Shown: piece by piece, positions 11,078-21,185 of the stretch | How the letters are laid out: the number at the start of each line of letters is the position of its first letter | Position numbering within the stretch: the first letter of the stretch is position 1 | Assembly (NCBI GenBank): GCA_013214485.1 | Contig: JABSSF010000007.1 | Location: forward strand, 1,562 to 33,624 | Source of the DNA: Rickettsiaceae bacterium | GTDB taxonomy: Bacteria > Pseudomonadota > Alphaproteobacteria > Rickettsiales > Rickettsiaceae | DNA: 32,063 nucleotides | Direction: 5' to 3' | Notes under the pieces: model-generated | What the model was told of the DNA's origin: nothing | The model's input: only the letters and a program-made list of their open reading frames with translations | Databases searched by the model: none | Position numbers and translations under genes: made by a program

Positions 11078-11917
11078 ATGAATATAAAACAAGCGCTGCA
11101 ATTTGTTTCAGATGAATTACAGGCTATAAGTGCAAATAATGTTTTTTTAGAAGTTAGGATATTACTGTCATATATTTTGCAAAAACCAATAGAATATATA
11201 TTAAGTCATTATGGTATTGAACTTAGTTATAATCAACAAGAACTATTGGAGCAGTTAGTAACCAGGCGGAAAAATCATGAGCCAATAGCATATATTATAG
11301 GTGAAACTGAGTTTTATAGTCGTAGATTTTTTGTTGATCACAACGTATTAATTCCGCGTCCAGACAGCGAAGTTTTAATTGATGCAGTACTAAAATATAA
11401 TGAAGGACGAAAAGAAGTAAAGATTTTAGATTTAGGTACAGGTAGTGGAATATTAGCTATTACTTTAGCTAAAGAGTTGGATCAAGCTACTATAGTTGCT
11501 ACAGATATTAGCAATAAGGCGTTAGAAATAGCTAGGAAAAATGCTAAGGCTTTAGAAGTAACAGATAGAACTACTTTTATAAATAGTAATTGGTATGAGA
11601 ATGTTAGAGTAGGGGAGTTTGATATTATCATCTCAAATCCACCATATATAGCTACAAACGAAGAATCATTAATGGCTAAGGAGACATTGTTATACGAACC
11701 AAAGATGGCTCTTTTTGCCAAAAGTGATGGCTTGGCAAATTATCATCAGATAATTAAGGATGCAAAGAAATATCTTAATAGTAACGGACTGGTAGTTCTT
11801 GAAATAGGCTTTAAACAAGCAGCAAAAGTTACAGAGATACTAGAAGAGCATGGTTATAAGGTAATAGCAAAAGTTAAAGATTTAGCTGGTCATAGCAGAG
11901 TGTTAGTAGCAATCTAG
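11078..11917 (+). CDS. prmC: Peptide chain release factor N5-glutamine methyltransferase
   Basis: 279 aa; ILDLGTGSGILAITLA SAM motif and IISNPPYI catalytic NPPY. Confidence 0.94.
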   Translation: MNIKQALQFVSDELQAISANNVFLEVRILLSYILQKPIEYILSHYGIELSYNQQELLEQLVTRRKNHEPIAYIIGETEFYSRRFFVDHNVLIPRPDSEVLIDAVLKYNEGRKEVKILDLGTGSGILAITLAKELDQATIVATDISNKALEIARKNAKALEVTDRTTFINSNWYENVRVGEFDIIISNPPYIATNEESLMAKETLLYEPKMALFAKSDGLANYHQIIKDAKKYLNSNGLVVLEIGFKQAAKVTEILEEHGYKVIAKVKDLAGHSRVLVAI

Positions 11918-11935
11918 AGAAAATATACTTACTAA

Positions 11936-13273
11936 TCACTTACCGATACAGAAGTTGCTGAAAATTTCACCGATAATTTCATCGACGGTAACTTCCCCTA
12001 TAATATTACTCATTGCTCTAATGGTCATCCGTATATCTTCTGTAGCTAAAATTAGATCATTATCTAAAGAAAAATTTTCTAAATATTCTAAAGCTAATCT
12101 CAAGGAATGACGATGACGCTCCCTAGTAATTAAAGGATCATTGCTTGGGCTCGCTATTTTTTCTGCTAATTTTTCTATCTTATTTAATAATTCTTTTAAA
12201 CCTAATTGTTTTTTTAAAGATATTTGTAATAAATTTTTATTGTTAATTTTTTTTTCTAAATTATTTATTTTTATATCTATTTTGTTTAATATCAAAATAG
12301 TGTTTTTATCAATAAATTCGGCAAACTCAGCAATAGAAGTATCTTCTTTACTAGCATCAAAAATAATTAATTTAATATCAGCTTCTTTAGAGATTTGTTT
12401 AGCTCTTTTAATTCCTTCTTGTTCAATAGTGCTATCAGTCTTATCATGAATACCAGCTGTATCTTGTAGAATTATCGGGTAACCACCAATATCAATATGT
12501 CCCTCTATGACATCCCTAGTGGTACCTGCAATATCAGAAACTATTGCTAAATCTCGTTGCATTAAGAAATTAAGCAAGCTTGATTTTCCAGCATTTGGCC
12601 GACCTAATATTGTTAATTTTAAGCCATTACGCAAGCGTTCCCCACGGCGATTATCATTTAGATGTTCCTTTATATTAGCTTTTAATTCAGCAATAACTGT
12701 ATTTACCTGATTAAGAACTTCATCAGGGATATCTTCATCAGGGAAATCAATATAAGCTTCAAGTAAGCTAATTAGTTGCAATAATTGTTTTCGCCAACTA
12801 TCATATAATTTTTCTAAAGCCCCACCCATTTGACGAATCGCTTGTAGGTGTTGTTGTTCTGTTTCAGCTTCTATCAGGTCAGCTAGACCTTCAGCTGCAG
12901 TTAAATCAAATTTACCATTTAAAAAGGCTCTTTTAGCAAATTCTCCTGGCTCTGCTAGGCGTAAATTAGGAATTTTTTGTAAGGTTGAATGTAATAAATT
13001 ATTTACTGCAATACTACCATGACAATGTATTTCAACTATATCTTCACCAGTAAAACTAGATGCTTTAGTAAAATAGACTACCATAGCCTCATCTATTAAT
13101 TGATCATTTTCTGGATTATAAATCTTGCATAAATACATTGATCTCTGCTGCATTTTAGTGATATCCGTTTTAACTAATAGCTTCAAAGCAGTAATGCTAT
13201 GCAAACCTGAGAGACGAAAGACATTGATACCTGATTTTCCTTTTCCAGAACATTGTGCAAAAATAGTGTGCAT
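11936..13273 (-). CDS. mnmE: tRNA uridine-5-carboxymethylaminomethyl modification GTPase MnmE
   Basis: [33 protein letters not shown]-terminal FCIGK. Confidence 0.97.
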   Translation of the reverse strand: MHTIFAQCSGKGKSGINVFRLSGLHSITALKLLVKTDITKMQQRSMYLCKIYNPENDQLIDEAMVVYFTKASSFTGEDIVEIHCHGSIAVNNLLHSTLQKIPNLRLAEPGEFAKRAFLNGKFDLTAAEGLADLIEAETEQQHLQAIRQMGGALEKLYDSWRKQLLQLISLLEAYIDFPDEDIPDEVLNQVNTVIAELKANIKEHLNDNRRGERLRNGLKLTILGRPNAGKSSLLNFLMQRDLAIVSDIAGTTRDVIEGHIDIGGYPIILQDTAGIHDKTDSTIEQEGIKRAKQISKEADIKLIIFDASKEDTSIAEFAEFIDKNTILILNKIDIKINNLEKKINNKNLLQISLKKQLGLKELLNKIEKLAEKIASPSNDPLITRERHRHSLRLALEYLENFSLDNDLILATEDIRMTIRAMSNIIGEVTVDEIIGEIFSNFCIGK

Positions 13274-13366
13274 ATTAACCTTTAATCCTTGATAGTGATG
13301 CTTATTTCCTGTAATATAAAAGATATATACGTATCTATTATTTATTATAAGATTTACAATTAATTT

Positions 13367-16300
13367 ATGAATAAAAATTCAAAAAAACAAAGCAAGAATA
13401 ATAACAAATCCTGTTCTTTAAGCAAGCTTAATTGTGTAATAGAAGATTATAGTAGCGAGATATTAGATTTAGTTAATGCTGAAAGCAAGGGCGATTTATA
13501 TGTTAAATTTGTCCAAAAATTTCTAACCTACATACCCATTGATTATAGACCAAAGGATCAAATTTGTTCATTTGGTGATTTTACTGATGAAGCATTTAAA
13601 TTTTTTCAAAAAAGACCAGAGCTAGCAAGAAAAATAGAAATTAGTCAAACAACATATAAAGGAAGCCCTGCTATTACTATTCTAACTTTATGTGATAATA
13701 AACCATTTATAATTGACTCTTTGAATTGTTTAATATCAAGATTAGGCTTGCATACTATTTTTATTTTTCATCCAGTTATACCATCTGTGCGTAGTAATAG
13801 AGGAGTTTTAAAGGATATTACTGATAAAGGTGAGGGTGTAAATAGAGAATCGTTGATTTTTATTAAAGCTCATGGAGTGTTTGATAAAAAAACCACTGAA
13901 TCGATTAAAGAGGAGATCAACAACATTATCAATCTTGTTGATTATACCTATAATTCATGGCAGCCATTACTTAACAAACTTATTAATATTACTACTCATA
14001 TAATCAATAATAAAGAGATTTATGATGAGCATAATCTCCATGCTGATGAAAATCTAGATTTCCTTAATTGGTTACAAAAAAATAATTTCACTTTTTTAGC
14101 AATGTTAGATTATGATGTTGCAACGAAAAAATTATCAGACCAAAAGGGATTACGTCAAGTTTGGCAGAATAATGTTGATGAAATCAAAAAAATAATAGAA
14201 TTTTCAACAACAGATTATTACTCACAAAGACTAGCAATGTTAGGAAAAATCAATAAGTTATCTCCAGTACATCGTAATACTTTAGTAGATTATATATTAA
14301 TTAAACATGTTGATATACACGGTAATTACCGCTCAGGAACAATAATATTTGGTCTATATGGTACAGCAATTTATTTTCAATCAATTAAAACAGTACCAAT
14401 TCTCAGAGGAAAATTAAATTATGTAATAGATAAATCTGGTTTTCCACCAAGTGGTTACTATGCAAAAAAACTAAAAAATATTGTTGAGTCATTACCTAGA
14501 GAATTTTTAATTAGAATTGATGAAGAAGATTTACATTGTATGTGTGTGCATATGCTGTCTAGTATGCGCAGTCATAAGCTGAAATTATTTGTTCATACAG
14601 ATTGGGCAAATTCTTTTGTTAGTGTTGTTATTTTCATGCCACGTGAAAGGCTTAGCCCTGAGGCTTATAAAACCATAACAAATTATTTATCCGAACAATT
14701 TGGTTGTAAAATCATTGCTGATGACATTACAGTAGTAGCACAAGATTTTGCTCATTTATTTGTAACATTACCTGTAAAGGATAAGCAAAAATTAACTTCT
14801 TCTTTTGAAAAAATGGAAAAAGATTTAATTGAAATTACTACTAATTGGTCAGAAGCTTTGCATGATAAATTGTGTGAAAAATATGGCGAATATGAAGGTA
14901 GCCTTATTTTTAAGGATGTAGAATTAATTTTTCCTAATTCTTATATTCATAAATATGATGCAGTAACTACTATAGAAGATATTGATTATTTAAAAAATGC
15001 ATCACAAGAAAAACGTATCTATTTTAATTTAGTTCAAGAAGATAGCACTCATTTTACTCTAAAAATATATAGTGCTGAAAAATACTTAGCATTATCAGAT
15101 TTATTACCAGCTATAGAAAATATTGGGTTTTATGCTATTGAAGAAGAAAGTTTCAGCTTTAAGGAAGCCAAAAATATTAAGCGTAGCTGGATTTATGCTT
15201 TTAAATTAAGTAGCCCGATTGAAATTACTAATTCATTTACATTGCTTAAAAACAATGTTGAAGAATCATTATATAAAATAAGCCAAGGTTTGCTAACTAG
15301 TGATATTCTTAATAAATTATTAGTTCTTGCGGGATTTGGTTGGCGTCGGGTTAAATTATTAAAAGCTTTAGCTAGATATATGCACCAAACTGGCTTTACT
15401 TATGGTAAAGGATATGTACAATTAACATTAATAAAACATTATGAATTTGCCGAAAGTTTAGTTGAGTTATTTGAATCACGTTTTGACCCAAAAAATCATT
15501 CTAAAAAAAAGGAAGCTAATATTCATAAAACATTGAATAATTATTTAGATTCTGTAGAAAGTAGTGCTGAAGATAAGGTTTTACGAAATCTATATTTAAT
15601 TATTACAGCGATTAGCCGTACCAATTATTACCAACATGATAACGGAATAATTAAACAATATTTATCATTTAAATTTGATTCGAGTAAAGTTCCAGACTTA
15701 CCTGTACCAATTCCTTATGCTGAAATATTTGTATATTCTAATGATATGGAAGGTATTCATATCAGAGGTGGTAAGGTTGCAAGAGGTGGCTTGCGTTGGT
15801 CTGATCGTAAGGAAGATTATCGCATGGAAGTATTTGGTTTGGTTAAAGCGCAAATGACTAAAAATACGGTTATAGTTCCTGTTGGTTCAAAAGGGATTTT
15901 TACTCTTAATTTTGAACAAGATGGTCTTGGTAGGGAAGAATATATGCAAAAAGCAATTAGTAGCTATCAGAATTTTTTACGTGGTCTACTTGATGTTACC
16001 GATAATCTTGTTGATGATAAAATTGTTCATCCTGAAAATACAGTAATTTATGATGAGGATGATCCATATTTAGTAGTGGCTGCTGACAAAGGTACAGCAA
16101 CATTTTCGGATTATGCTAATGAAGTTTCTAAAGAATATAACTTTTGGTTAGGAGATGCTTTTGCTTCTGGCGGTTCTGTTGGCTATGATCATAAGAAAAT
16201 GGGTATTACCGCAAAAGGAGCTTGGATATCAGTGCAAACTCATTTTATGGCTAGAGGCATAGATATACAAAAAGAACCATTTACTGTAGCTGGTATTGGC

Positions 16301-18175
16301 GATATGTCTGGTGATGTTTTTGGTAATGGAATGTTATTATCTAAATATATTAAATTAGTAGCAGCATTTAACCATCGGCATATTTTTATTGATCCAAATC
16401 CAGATATTGCTAAAAGTTATAAAGAAAGACAGCGTTTATTCAAAGTACCAAGATCTAGCTGGACAGATTATAATTCAAGGTTAATTTCTAAAGGTGGTGG
16501 AATTTTTGACCGTAGCAGTAAATCAATTACTATATCTAAGGAGATTCAACAATTACTTGGTATAACTTGTAACACAATTACTCCAGATGAATTAATTAAG
16601 ACAATTTTAAAAGCTAATGTTGATTTAATTTGGAACGGCGGTATTGGTACTTATATTAAAGCCACTAATGAAAATAATGTTGATATTGGTGATAAGGCTA
16701 ATGATAATGTGCGTTGTAATGGCAATGACATAAGAGCAAGAGTAATAGGAGAGGGCGGAAATCTTGGTATTTCCCAGCTTGGTCGAATAGAATATGCTTT
16801 AAAAGGTGGCAGTATTAATACTGATTTTATTGATAATTCTGCAGGAGTTGATTGTTCCGATCATGAAGTAAATATCAAAATAGCTTTAAACCATGCTTAT
16901 TTCGCTAAGAAAATTAGTTTAAAGCAACGTAATGAAATTTTAGAAAAAATGACTAAAGAGGTTGAAGATTTAGTATTAGTTGATAATCATAATCAAAACC
17001 AAGCAATCAGCATCGCGCAACTCTCACCTATAATGAATATTGATACATTTAGTCAATTAATTAGAGAATTAGAGCAGAAAAAATTACTAGATAGAGAAGT
17101 TGAATTTTTACCTGATAAGACTGAACTATCAAGAAGGGCGCTCAGTAAGGAAAGTATGACTCGTCCAGAGCTTTCAGTATTGCTGTCTTATAGTAAAATG
17201 TATGTAGATTTTGAATTATCTACAGCTACTTTAATAAAAGATAAGTTTTTTACTGATTACTTATTTAATTATTTCCCAGCAACAATGCAGAAAAAATTTA
17301 AGAAAGAAATTGAAAATCATCCATTGCGTCAGGAAATAATTCGTACAGTAATTATTAATAAGATGGTTAACCAGTTAGGTGGACCATTACTTAGTGCAAT
17401 AAAAAGAGAGACTGGTGGTGCTTTTTGTGACATTACCAGAGCCTATACTACCGTTTGTACTATTTTTGATTTAGATAATTTGTGGGATAGAGTAGATAAA
17501 CTAGGTGTTAATGTTGATATTAATATCAAAATTGGCATGTATGGTGATTTAAGTAAAATCATGCGCCGAGGCATTAGTTGGTTTGTTAAGAATATAGAAT
17601 ATCCTATTGATATTTCTAGCACTATTAAAGAATATTCAAAACCAACACAGCAATTAGCTAAGATTGTTAGTAAATTCTTAGTTGGTGAGATTAAAGACCG
17701 TTATGAAAATATGAAATTAAAATATATTGATGGTGGTGTTGATGAAGATCTAGCTAGTGCGATTTCAACTTTAGAAATATTAGTATCAGCTTTTGATATT
17801 ATCCATATTGCTAAACAAACTGGGGCAAAAGATACTGATGTGGCAAATTTATATTTTAATATCGGTGATAAATTAAATATTGATTGGTTAAGAAAATTAT
17901 GTGACTATCAAATTGATGAGTCTTATTGGAATCGTCTATCTATACAATCGCTTAAAGATGATTTATATGATAAACAACGACGTTTAGTTATTAAGATTGT
18001 TAAGCAATCATTGAAGAAGAAAATAGATTTAGATAGTTGGTTGACTAACAAAAATCATGTAGCAAATATTTTTACTAATTTTATTCATGATGTGAAATTA
18101 CAAGAAAATATAAATATTAATATGATAATACTTGCTAATAAAAAATTTGAAATGTTTTTAAGACAATTAAATTGA
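13367..18175 (+). CDS. gdhB: Large NAD-specific glutamate dehydrogenase
   Basis: 1602 aa; [85 protein letters not shown]. Confidence 0.95.
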   Translation: MNKNSKKQSKNNNKSCSLSKLNCVIEDYSSEILDLVNAESKGDLYVKFVQKFLTYIPIDYRPKDQICSFGDFTDEAFKFFQKRPELARKIEISQTTYKGSPAITILTLCDNKPFIIDSLNCLISRLGLHTIFIFHPVIPSVRSNRGVLKDITDKGEGVNRESLIFIKAHGVFDKKTTESIKEEINNIINLVDYTYNSWQPLLNKLINITTHIINNKEIYDEHNLHADENLDFLNWLQKNNFTFLAMLDYDVATKKLSDQKGLRQVWQNNVDEIKKIIEFSTTDYYSQRLAMLGKINKLSPVHRNTLVDYILIKHVDIHGNYRSGTIIFGLYGTAIYFQSIKTVPILRGKLNYVIDKSGFPPSGYYAKKLKNIVESLPREFLIRIDEEDLHCMCVHMLSSMRSHKLKLFVHTDWANSFVSVVIFMPRERLSPEAYKTITNYLSEQFGCKIIADDITVVAQDFAHLFVTLPVKDKQKLTSSFEKMEKDLIEITTNWSEALHDKLCEKYGEYEGSLIFKDVELIFPNSYIHKYDAVTTIEDIDYLKNASQEKRIYFNLVQEDSTHFTLKIYSAEKYLALSDLLPAIENIGFYAIEEESFSFKEAKNIKRSWIYAFKLSSPIEITNSFTLLKNNVEESLYKISQGLLTSDILNKLLVLAGFGWRRVKLLKALARYMHQTGFTYGKGYVQLTLIKHYEFAESLVELFESRFDPKNHSKKKEANIHKTLNNYLDSVESSAEDKVLRNLYLIITAISRTNYYQHDNGIIKQYLSFKFDSSKVPDLPVPIPYAEIFVYSNDMEGIHIRGGKVARGGLRWSDRKEDYRMEVFGLVKAQMTKNTVIVPVGSKGIFTLNFEQDGLGREEYMQKAISSYQNFLRGLLDVTDNLVDDKIVHPENTVIYDEDDPYLVVAADKGTATFSDYANEVSKEYNFWLGDAFASGGSVGYDHKKMGITAKGAWISVQTHFMARGIDIQKEPFTVAGIGDMSGDVFGNGMLLSKYIKLVAAFNHRHIFIDPNPDIAKSYKERQRLFKVPRSSWTDYNSRLISKGGGIFDRSSKSITISKEIQQLLGITCNTITPDELIKTILKANVDLIWNGGIGTYIKATNENNVDIGDKANDNVRCNGNDIRARVIGEGGNLGISQLGRIEYALKGGSINTDFIDNSAGVDCSDHEVNIKIALNHAYFAKKISLKQRNEILEKMTKEVEDLVLVDNHNQNQAISIAQLSPIMNIDTFSQLIRELEQKKLLDREVEFLPDKTELSRRALSKESMTRPELSVLLSYSKMYVDFELSTATLIKDKFFTDYLFNYFPATMQKKFKKEIENHPLRQEIIRTVIINKMVNQLGGPLLSAIKRETGGAFCDITRAYTTVCTIFDLDNLWDRVDKLGVNVDINIKIGMYGDLSKIMRRGISWFVKNIEYPIDISSTIKEYSKPTQQLAKIVSKFLVGEIKDRYENMKLKYIDGGVDEDLASAISTLEILVSAFDIIHIAKQTGAKDTDVANLYFNIGDKLNIDWLRKLCDYQIDESYWNRLSIQSLKDDLYDKQRRLVIKIVKQSLKKKIDLDSWLTNKNHVANIFTNFIHDVKLQENININMIILANKKFEMFLRQLN

Positions 18176-18176
18176 T

Positions 18177-18509
18177 ATGACTTCAAAATTAAAAGAAGCT
18201 AGACAACATGCTGGATATACTATACAAGATATTTCTAAGAAATTGAAAATTAGAAAACAATACATAATTGATTTAGAAGAAGAAAATTATGATGCAATAC
18301 CTGGCAAAGTATATATTGAAGGATATAAAAAAATGTATTATGAGTTTTTAGGTATAAGATCAGAAAAAATTCAGGAAAAAAAGGTTGAAATGGTTAGAAT
18401 GCTGAATAAAAACAACCATCATAGTAAAAAATATAAAGATTATATAACATATTTTTCAATAATTATGTTAATTTTAGTTATACTAGCTTATAATTTTTTG
18501 TTAAGATAA
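18177..18509 (+). CDS. Short HTH (Xre/HTH_25, RodZ N-domain-like) protein with a C-terminal TM helix
   Basis: LKEARQHAGYTIQDISKKLKIRKQYIIDLEEENYDAIPGKVYIEGYKKMYYEFLGI followed by YITYFSIIMLILVILAYNFLL. Confidence 0.75.
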   Translation: MTSKLKEARQHAGYTIQDISKKLKIRKQYIIDLEEENYDAIPGKVYIEGYKKMYYEFLGIRSEKIQEKKVEMVRMLNKNNHHSKKYKDYITYFSIIMLILVILAYNFLLR

Positions 18510-18542
18510 CAAACAATATTAAATTTTAAGATTATTAATTAT

Positions 18543-18818
18543 ATGGAAATAACAAAAGAACCTTTAGAAAATACATTAAACGAAACTATTGTAACTAAGC
18601 AAGCTCTATTAGATCTAATACAAAAAATAGGTGGTGATGTAGATGATATGCTAATTACCATTAAAAATCAGAAAGAAGAAATTGTAAAATTAAAACAAGA
18701 AAACCAAAATTTACAGGAAGATAATCAATCAACGTTAAGTCAAATTAAAGAATATATTCAAGAATTAGAAAAAATAAGAAGTCATTATGTCAATAGTAAC
18801 GATACGTCTAGGGAATAA
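18543..18818 (+). CDS. Small coiled-coil protein immediately upstream of zapA
   Basis: 91 aa, heptad-like (MLITIKNQKEEIVKLKQENQNLQEDNQSTLSQIKEYIQELEKI); overlaps the zapA start. Confidence 0.65.
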   Translation: MEITKEPLENTLNETIVTKQALLDLIQKIGGDVDDMLITIKNQKEEIVKLKQENQNLQEDNQSTLSQIKEYIQELEKIRSHYVNSNDTSRE

Positions 18819-19098
18819 AGAATTTAAACTGTCTTGTGCCAAGGAAAACAGCTCTCAGTTAATGAATTTATCAGAACACTTAAATAGTGAAATCGATAAA
18901 ATAAGAAGAGATAACCCTACAGCTTCTTTTGAATTACTATTAGTTATGACAGCACTTAGTCTTCAAGATGAAAAATTAGTAAATTTTCAAAATAGTGGTA
19001 ATGAAATTTTAGAAAATGTCAAAATGGACTTTCAATATACTTTATCTACTATTGCAAAGGAATTAAAAACAGTTGCAGAAAAACTAGAAAAGTGCTAG
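18787..19098 (+). CDS. zapA: Cell division protein ZapA
   Basis: 103 aa; VTIRLGNKEFKLSCAKENSSQLMNLSEHLNSEIDKIR pattern, followed by a helix and coiled coil. Confidence 0.82.
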   Translation: MSIVTIRLGNKEFKLSCAKENSSQLMNLSEHLNSEIDKIRRDNPTASFELLLVMTALSLQDEKLVNFQNSGNEILENVKMDFQYTLSTIAKELKTVAEKLEKC

Positions 19099-19100
19099 AT

Positions 19101-19284
19101 TTAAGTAATAGAGCTACTTGGTTCGTTTAGGTAAAATATTCCTGGGACTATAAGTTTTTCAAGGGATCGGTCATCTATCTTTTGTCGTGGCATTAGATAT
19201 ACTGAACCCACCTGTGCAAAAAGTTCTACAAGTGAACTTTGACCGACGGCTATAGTGGCTCTACAAAATGTTGCTATTACTTAA
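19101..19284 (+). ncRNA. ssrS: Probable 6S RNA
   Basis: Immediately downstream of zapA; long closing stem ttaagtaatag/ctattacttaa plus tagagctac/gtggctcta (one G-U), inner stem tcggtca/tgaccga, hairpin aaagttc/gaacttt; no ORF in the track; length ~180 nt. Confidence 0.65.
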
Positions 19285-19319
19285 AATTTAAATAACTATG
19301 AAATTATAAAATCTAATTT

Positions 19320-20027
19320 ATGTATAAATCCATTCTAATAAAATCTAGCTTATTAACATTATTAATGGTTACAAGTCTAACTAGCTGTTTGCCAATAGTT
19401 TTTACTGGTTCTACGATATCAGCTGTAGAGTTTGCTAAAGATCGTTCTGCAGGAGATACTATTACAGATATGCGTATTTCTACAAATATTAAGGCTAAGC
19501 TGGCAAAACATAGTTTTAAAAAATTATATTCTTTGGTAACAGTACAAGTAGTAAATCGTAGAGTATTATTTACAGGAAGTGTATTAGATAAAAAAGAGAT
19601 TGTAAAAGCAGTTCAAATTGCATGGAACGAGTCTGGAGTAAGGGAAGTAATAAATGAAATAAAAGTTGATCAAAATAGTGATACTTTTGATCTTGGTGAA
19701 TATACTAGAGATACTATGATTACTAGCCAAATTAAAGCAAAGACTTTGACTAAAAGTGATATAAAATTTGCAAATTATAATATAATTACTATAAAAGGAG
19801 TAGTATATATATTTGGTATAGCTAGATCGGAAGAAGAGTTGGAGAAAGTAGCCCGTATTGCTGCTAACACTCACAAGGTAGAAAAAGTAATCAGTCATGT
19901 CCAAGTAAAGGTGCCAGCAGCTAAGGAAAAGCCGCATACGGAAGAATTAGAAAGTGATGTTATAATTACTGATGATGAAGTTACTGATGGTTTGGATTTA
20001 GATGAAGAACTAAAAGAAGATTGGTGA
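19320..20027 (+). CDS. BON-domain outer-membrane lipoprotein (DolP/YraP-like)
   Basis: Lipobox-like VTSLTSC; two BON-like repeats (DMRISTNIKAKLAKH...VTVQVVNRRVLFTGSVLDKKE; TRDTMITSQIKAKTLT...YNIITIKGVVYIFGIARSEEE). Confidence 0.85.
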   Translation: MYKSILIKSSLLTLLMVTSLTSCLPIVFTGSTISAVEFAKDRSAGDTITDMRISTNIKAKLAKHSFKKLYSLVTVQVVNRRVLFTGSVLDKKEIVKAVQIAWNESGVREVINEIKVDQNSDTFDLGEYTRDTMITSQIKAKTLTKSDIKFANYNIITIKGVVYIFGIARSEEELEKVARIAANTHKVEKVISHVQVKVPAAKEKPHTEELESDVIITDDEVTDGLDLDEELKEDW

Positions 20028-20047
20028 TAATTAATTATTAATTAACT

Positions 20048-20932
20048 ATGTATGGGTATAATAAATTATGGCTATTTACAGTTTTATACTCAAAGCGAAT
20101 GAAAAATTTGGTTTTTAAAGAAAGAATAACTAGACTAGTATCAAAGCAAAAAAAGTTTAGCATATTTAGTATATGGAAAGGTTTTTTGCTGAAGAGGATT
20201 GCTTTAATTTTCAAACTTAAAAAATCTAAGTTTTTATTTGCTTTGGGTATATTATTATGTATTACGACACAAACATCTTGTGGCGGTTATAATAATAAAA
20301 CTTCTGGAACAACTAAGCTGGTAGGAAAATCTATGCCAGCAAAAATATCTGATGTTACTAAATATAAAGGGCATTATAAATCTGGTAAGAAATATAAGAT
20401 TAAAGGTAAAACTTATCGTCCTTATAAAAAAATCAATTATTATAATAAAGTTGGTATAGCTTCATGGTATGGTTTCAAAGATGGATTTCATGGTAAAAAG
20501 ACTGCTAATGGTGACACTTTTAGCAGAAATTGGCTAACAGCGGCACATAAAACTCTTCCTATGCCAAGTTTAGTAAAAGTAACTAATTTAAACAATGGAC
20601 GCTCAGTAATAGTGATGGTTAATGACCGAGGACCATTTGCTAAAAATAGAGAAATAGATTTATCAGAAAAAGCTGCAAGCATTTTAAAATTCAGAAATAA
20701 AGGTATCGCTAAAGTTAGAGTACAATATTTAAATAAAGAAACTAAAGAATTTTTGCGTAATATTGGTTTAAACAGAACGGAAGGAGCAAGGGCTACAAAA
20801 ATTTTAAATAATAAATGTGGAATTAATTGTCGTCTTAAACTAGTTAACCTTAAACATAATAAAACTAAAAAATCCAAAAGAAGAGTTAGTAGCAGCAAGA
20901 AAAGAAAAAAGAATAAACATAAAATTTCCTAA
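20048..20932 (+). CDS. rlpA: RlpA-like septal ring lytic transglycosylase lipoprotein
   Basis: Double-psi beta-barrel: [58 protein letters not shown]...[10 protein letters not shown]; lipobox-like TTQTSC; true start uncertain and possibly downstream of 20048. Confidence 0.88.
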   Translation: MYGYNKLWLFTVLYSKRMKNLVFKERITRLVSKQKKFSIFSIWKGFLLKRIALIFKLKKSKFLFALGILLCITTQTSCGGYNNKTSGTTKLVGKSMPAKISDVTKYKGHYKSGKKYKIKGKTYRPYKKINYYNKVGIASWYGFKDGFHGKKTANGDTFSRNWLTAAHKTLPMPSLVKVTNLNNGRSVIVMVNDRGPFAKNREIDLSEKAASILKFRNKGIAKVRVQYLNKETKEFLRNIGLNRTEGARATKILNNKCGINCRLKLVNLKHNKTKKSKRRVSSSKKRKKNKHKIS

Positions 20933-21067
20933 TGAGAATCAAAGGGAAGTAATATCAAAAAGTCATATAATATATATTATGGAAAATAAAATCAGCATTA
21001 CAAAGCAAAAAGCGCTTACGTGATGAGCCTCATATATGGACATCTATATCAAGTCAAGTAGAAAACC

Positions 21068-21171
21068 CGTCATCCTGAGCCAATCTTTGTTGGCGTGAGG
21101 ATCCAGATTTGATTATATTACATATTTTTTTTCTCTGGATTGCCGCAAACACAAATGTTCTTGCAATGACG
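21068..21171. repeat. ~104-bp dispersed palindromic repeat with nested inverted arms
   Basis: Outer cgtcat/atgacg; inner atccag/ctggat; similar to 28483-28589. Confidence 0.7.
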
Positions 21172-21185
21172 CTATAGCTTACAAG

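Noticed and set aside
12141-12710. Plus-strand ORFs 12141-12449 and 12507-12710
   Set aside because: Antisense to mnmE; hydrophobic composition is expected from the complementary strand
15675-15857. 60-aa ORF in another frame within gdhB
   Set aside because: Overlaps the most conserved catalytic part of GDH; chance ORF
19584-19937. 117-aa minus-strand ORF opposite the BON lipoprotein
   Set aside because: Antisense shadow ORF, Phe/Tyr/Ser-rich with no family signature
20488-20898. 136-aa minus-strand ORF opposite rlpA
   Set aside because: Antisense to a clear double-psi beta-barrel domain; Leu-rich shadow of a Lys-rich region
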